Positions 62,901-64,000 of a DNA stretch of 64,000 nt are shown piece by piece (positions within the stretch are counted from its first letter, which is position 1; the number at the start of each line of letters is the position of its first letter). The stretch is taken from the NCBI RefSeq assembly GCF_026153205.1, contig NZ_JAPFBW010000017.1, forward strand, positions 78,049 to 142,048, in the 5' to 3' direction. Source of the DNA: Aquabacterium sp. A7-Y. GTDB taxonomy: Bacteria > Pseudomonadota > Gammaproteobacteria > Burkholderiales > Burkholderiaceae_C. The position numbers were made by a program, and so were the translations under genes. The notes beneath the pieces were generated by a model, which ran no database searches, was not told the origin of the DNA, and worked only from the letters and a program-made list of their open reading frames with translations.

Positions 62901-64000
62901 GCAGCGCTGCGATCGTCACCGGCACATAGGTGCCGAGGCGTCCCTGCTCGAGCGAGAGGCCGAGCATCGACTGGAAGGCCGCGTCCAGCAGCGCCGGGTG
63001 CAGCAGGTAACGTTCGGCTTCGGGGTCCTGGCAATCCAGGGTGACCAGCGCTTCGTCCTCGCCGACCGCCAGGGCCTGCATGCATCGGAAGGTCGGCCCG
63101 TACTGCAGCCCCTGAGAGGCGAGCTGGCGGTACAGCAGCTCGACGTCGACCTGTCGGGGGCAACGCGCCCGCAGCGCTGCCAGGTCGAGCGCCGGGCGCG
63201 GCGCCGTGCGCCCCTCGGGCAAGCGCGCGGTCGCGTGCACATGCCACGGCCCGGGCTCCCCCGGCGGCAGCGAATGCAGGCTCAGGTGGCCGTCGCGCGG
63301 ATCGAAGTCGATCTGCAGCAGGGTCTGGGAGATCGGTTCCAGCGCGCGCTGGAACGACAGGTTCTCGACCGCATTGCCGCGCTCCAGGCTCTCGGCGGCC
63401 GCCAGCGCCGCGACGGCGTAGCCGGCGCCCGGGAAGATGAGCGCGCCGGCGACCCGATGGTCCGGCAGCCATGGCAGGAATCGTTCGTTGAGCGTGGTCC
63501 GCCAAGCCGGCAAGGCGGTGGGCAGGCGCTGGTGCAGCAAGGGGTGCAGTTCCTCGACCAGCCGGTCGGCCCGGGAGGCGACGGTCTCCCGCCACAGTGG
63601 CTCGCGCTGGAAGGGATAACGCGGCGCGCGCAGCCGCGGGTCGCCCTGCGGATACAGCCGCGACCAGTCGAGCGCGGCGCCGGCGCAGTAGGCGTCGGCC
63701 ACCGCCGTGAGCAGCGTCGTCAGTTCGTCGCTGCCGCGCCGCTGGGTCGGCCAGCTGGAGGCGCCGGGCACCGTGCGCAGGATGGAGGCGCCGAGCACGG
63801 CGTGCGGACCGATTTCCATGAAGGCGTCGAAGCCATCGCCGCGCAGCTGCTCCAGCGCGTCCCTCAACAACACCGGCTCACGCGCGTTGCGCCACCAGTA
63901 CCCGACGTCCTGCTCGCCCGGCCGCGCCTTCGCCCCGGTGCGGTCGAATCAGCGGGATGCTCGGGGCGCGGCCGCCAGGCCCTGCAAGGCCGCGTGGAAG
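59923..64000 (-). CDS. Type I polyketide synthase, C-terminal part (AT end-DH-ER-KR-ACP)
   Basis: The gene runs off the right edge. From about 63948 to 59923 the frame is open for some 1340 codons: end of an acyltransferase (YWWRNAREPV, FMEIGPHAVLG), dehydratase with DHRVAGALIFPGAGY, enoyl reductase (SLNFKDLMKAL, GMECSGTVVAVG, SASGGVGLAAIE), ketoreductase (VTGGLGGFGLQ, FSSVASFIGNAGQGSYVAAN) and one carrier domain (serine in GVDSLMAIE). A C-terminal tail DEMSEAELDALL resembles a docking element. The set DH-ER-KR makes it fully reducing, so it should build a saturated chain, perhaps iteratively. Within the AT the frame contains TGA (63951-63949), discussed separately. Confidence 0.88.

Overview
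The window is visibly GC-rich, with dense third-position G/C and long antisense open frames. It looks like a betaproteobacterium of the order Burkholderiales. Pointers are the prpR / prpB-prpC-acnD-prpF methylcitrate locus with a sigma-54 promoter, a PEP-CTERM protein, the ahpC-ahpF pair and NodT-type outer-membrane lipoproteins. A relative of Caldimonas/Schlegelella is my guess from gene content, not a proven assignment. I saw no rRNA, tRNA, insertion sequence or CRISPR array.

Region A (1-7313, minus strand): the start of an OmpR-type response regulator, then an operon read right to left: tetR, a DUF2147 protein, an ABC permease, its ATPase, a membrane-fusion lipoprotein, an outer-membrane factor lipoprotein and an MFS transporter. 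It is a tripartite exporter with its own repressor. Two near-identical 20-bp operator-like sites lie in front of tetR and at the 5' end of the second gene.

Region B (7606-25450, plus strand) is the most striking part. It is a compact secondary-lipid operon: a PfaA-like synthase (KS-AT-ACP-KR-DH), a PfaC-like synthase (KS-CLF-DH-DH), a PfaD-type enoyl reductase fused to a class-III aminotransferase, a FabG-like reductase, a thioester reductase, an unrecognised protein and a nitrilase-fold amidase. The combination resembles the polyamine-making arm of zeamine and fabclavine clusters but has no NRPS here. I infer an amino-lipid or polyamino-alkyl product, exported by Region A.

Region C (25815-30599): a secreted beta-glucan-binding protein with a beta/gamma-crystallin module, a strong bidirectional terminator, an OmpA-like lipoprotein and a SMI1/KNR4 protein. 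Region D (30755-38776): propionate catabolism by the 2-methylcitrate cycle, divergent from its regulator PrpR. Region E (39072-48488): an M20 hydrolase, a LysR regulator, a DUF606 transporter, a run of secreted/envelope genes (DUF1906, DUF4232-like, small membrane protein, SGNH hydrolase), an inositol monophosphatase, and DUF2239, HipA-like kinase and DUF3037 genes. Region F (48507-54925): ahpC-ahpF, a PEP-CTERM gene broken by an in-frame stop, a modular GH26 enzyme with a 37-proline linker, a tetR remnant behind an intact promoter/operator, and the DNA glycosylase gene tag.

Region G (54985-64000, minus strand): the downstream part of a second biosynthetic operon. A fully reducing type I PKS is followed, with tiny gaps or ATGA overlaps, by an alpha-oxoamine synthase, an acetoacetate-decarboxylase-like protein, a flavin-dependent halogenase-like oxidoreductase and a cytochrome P450. 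I infer a sphingoid-like alpha-aminoketone lipid. The PKS frame is disturbed in its AT domain near 63950. The window therefore carries two unrelated routes that both seem to put nitrogen on long acyl chains.
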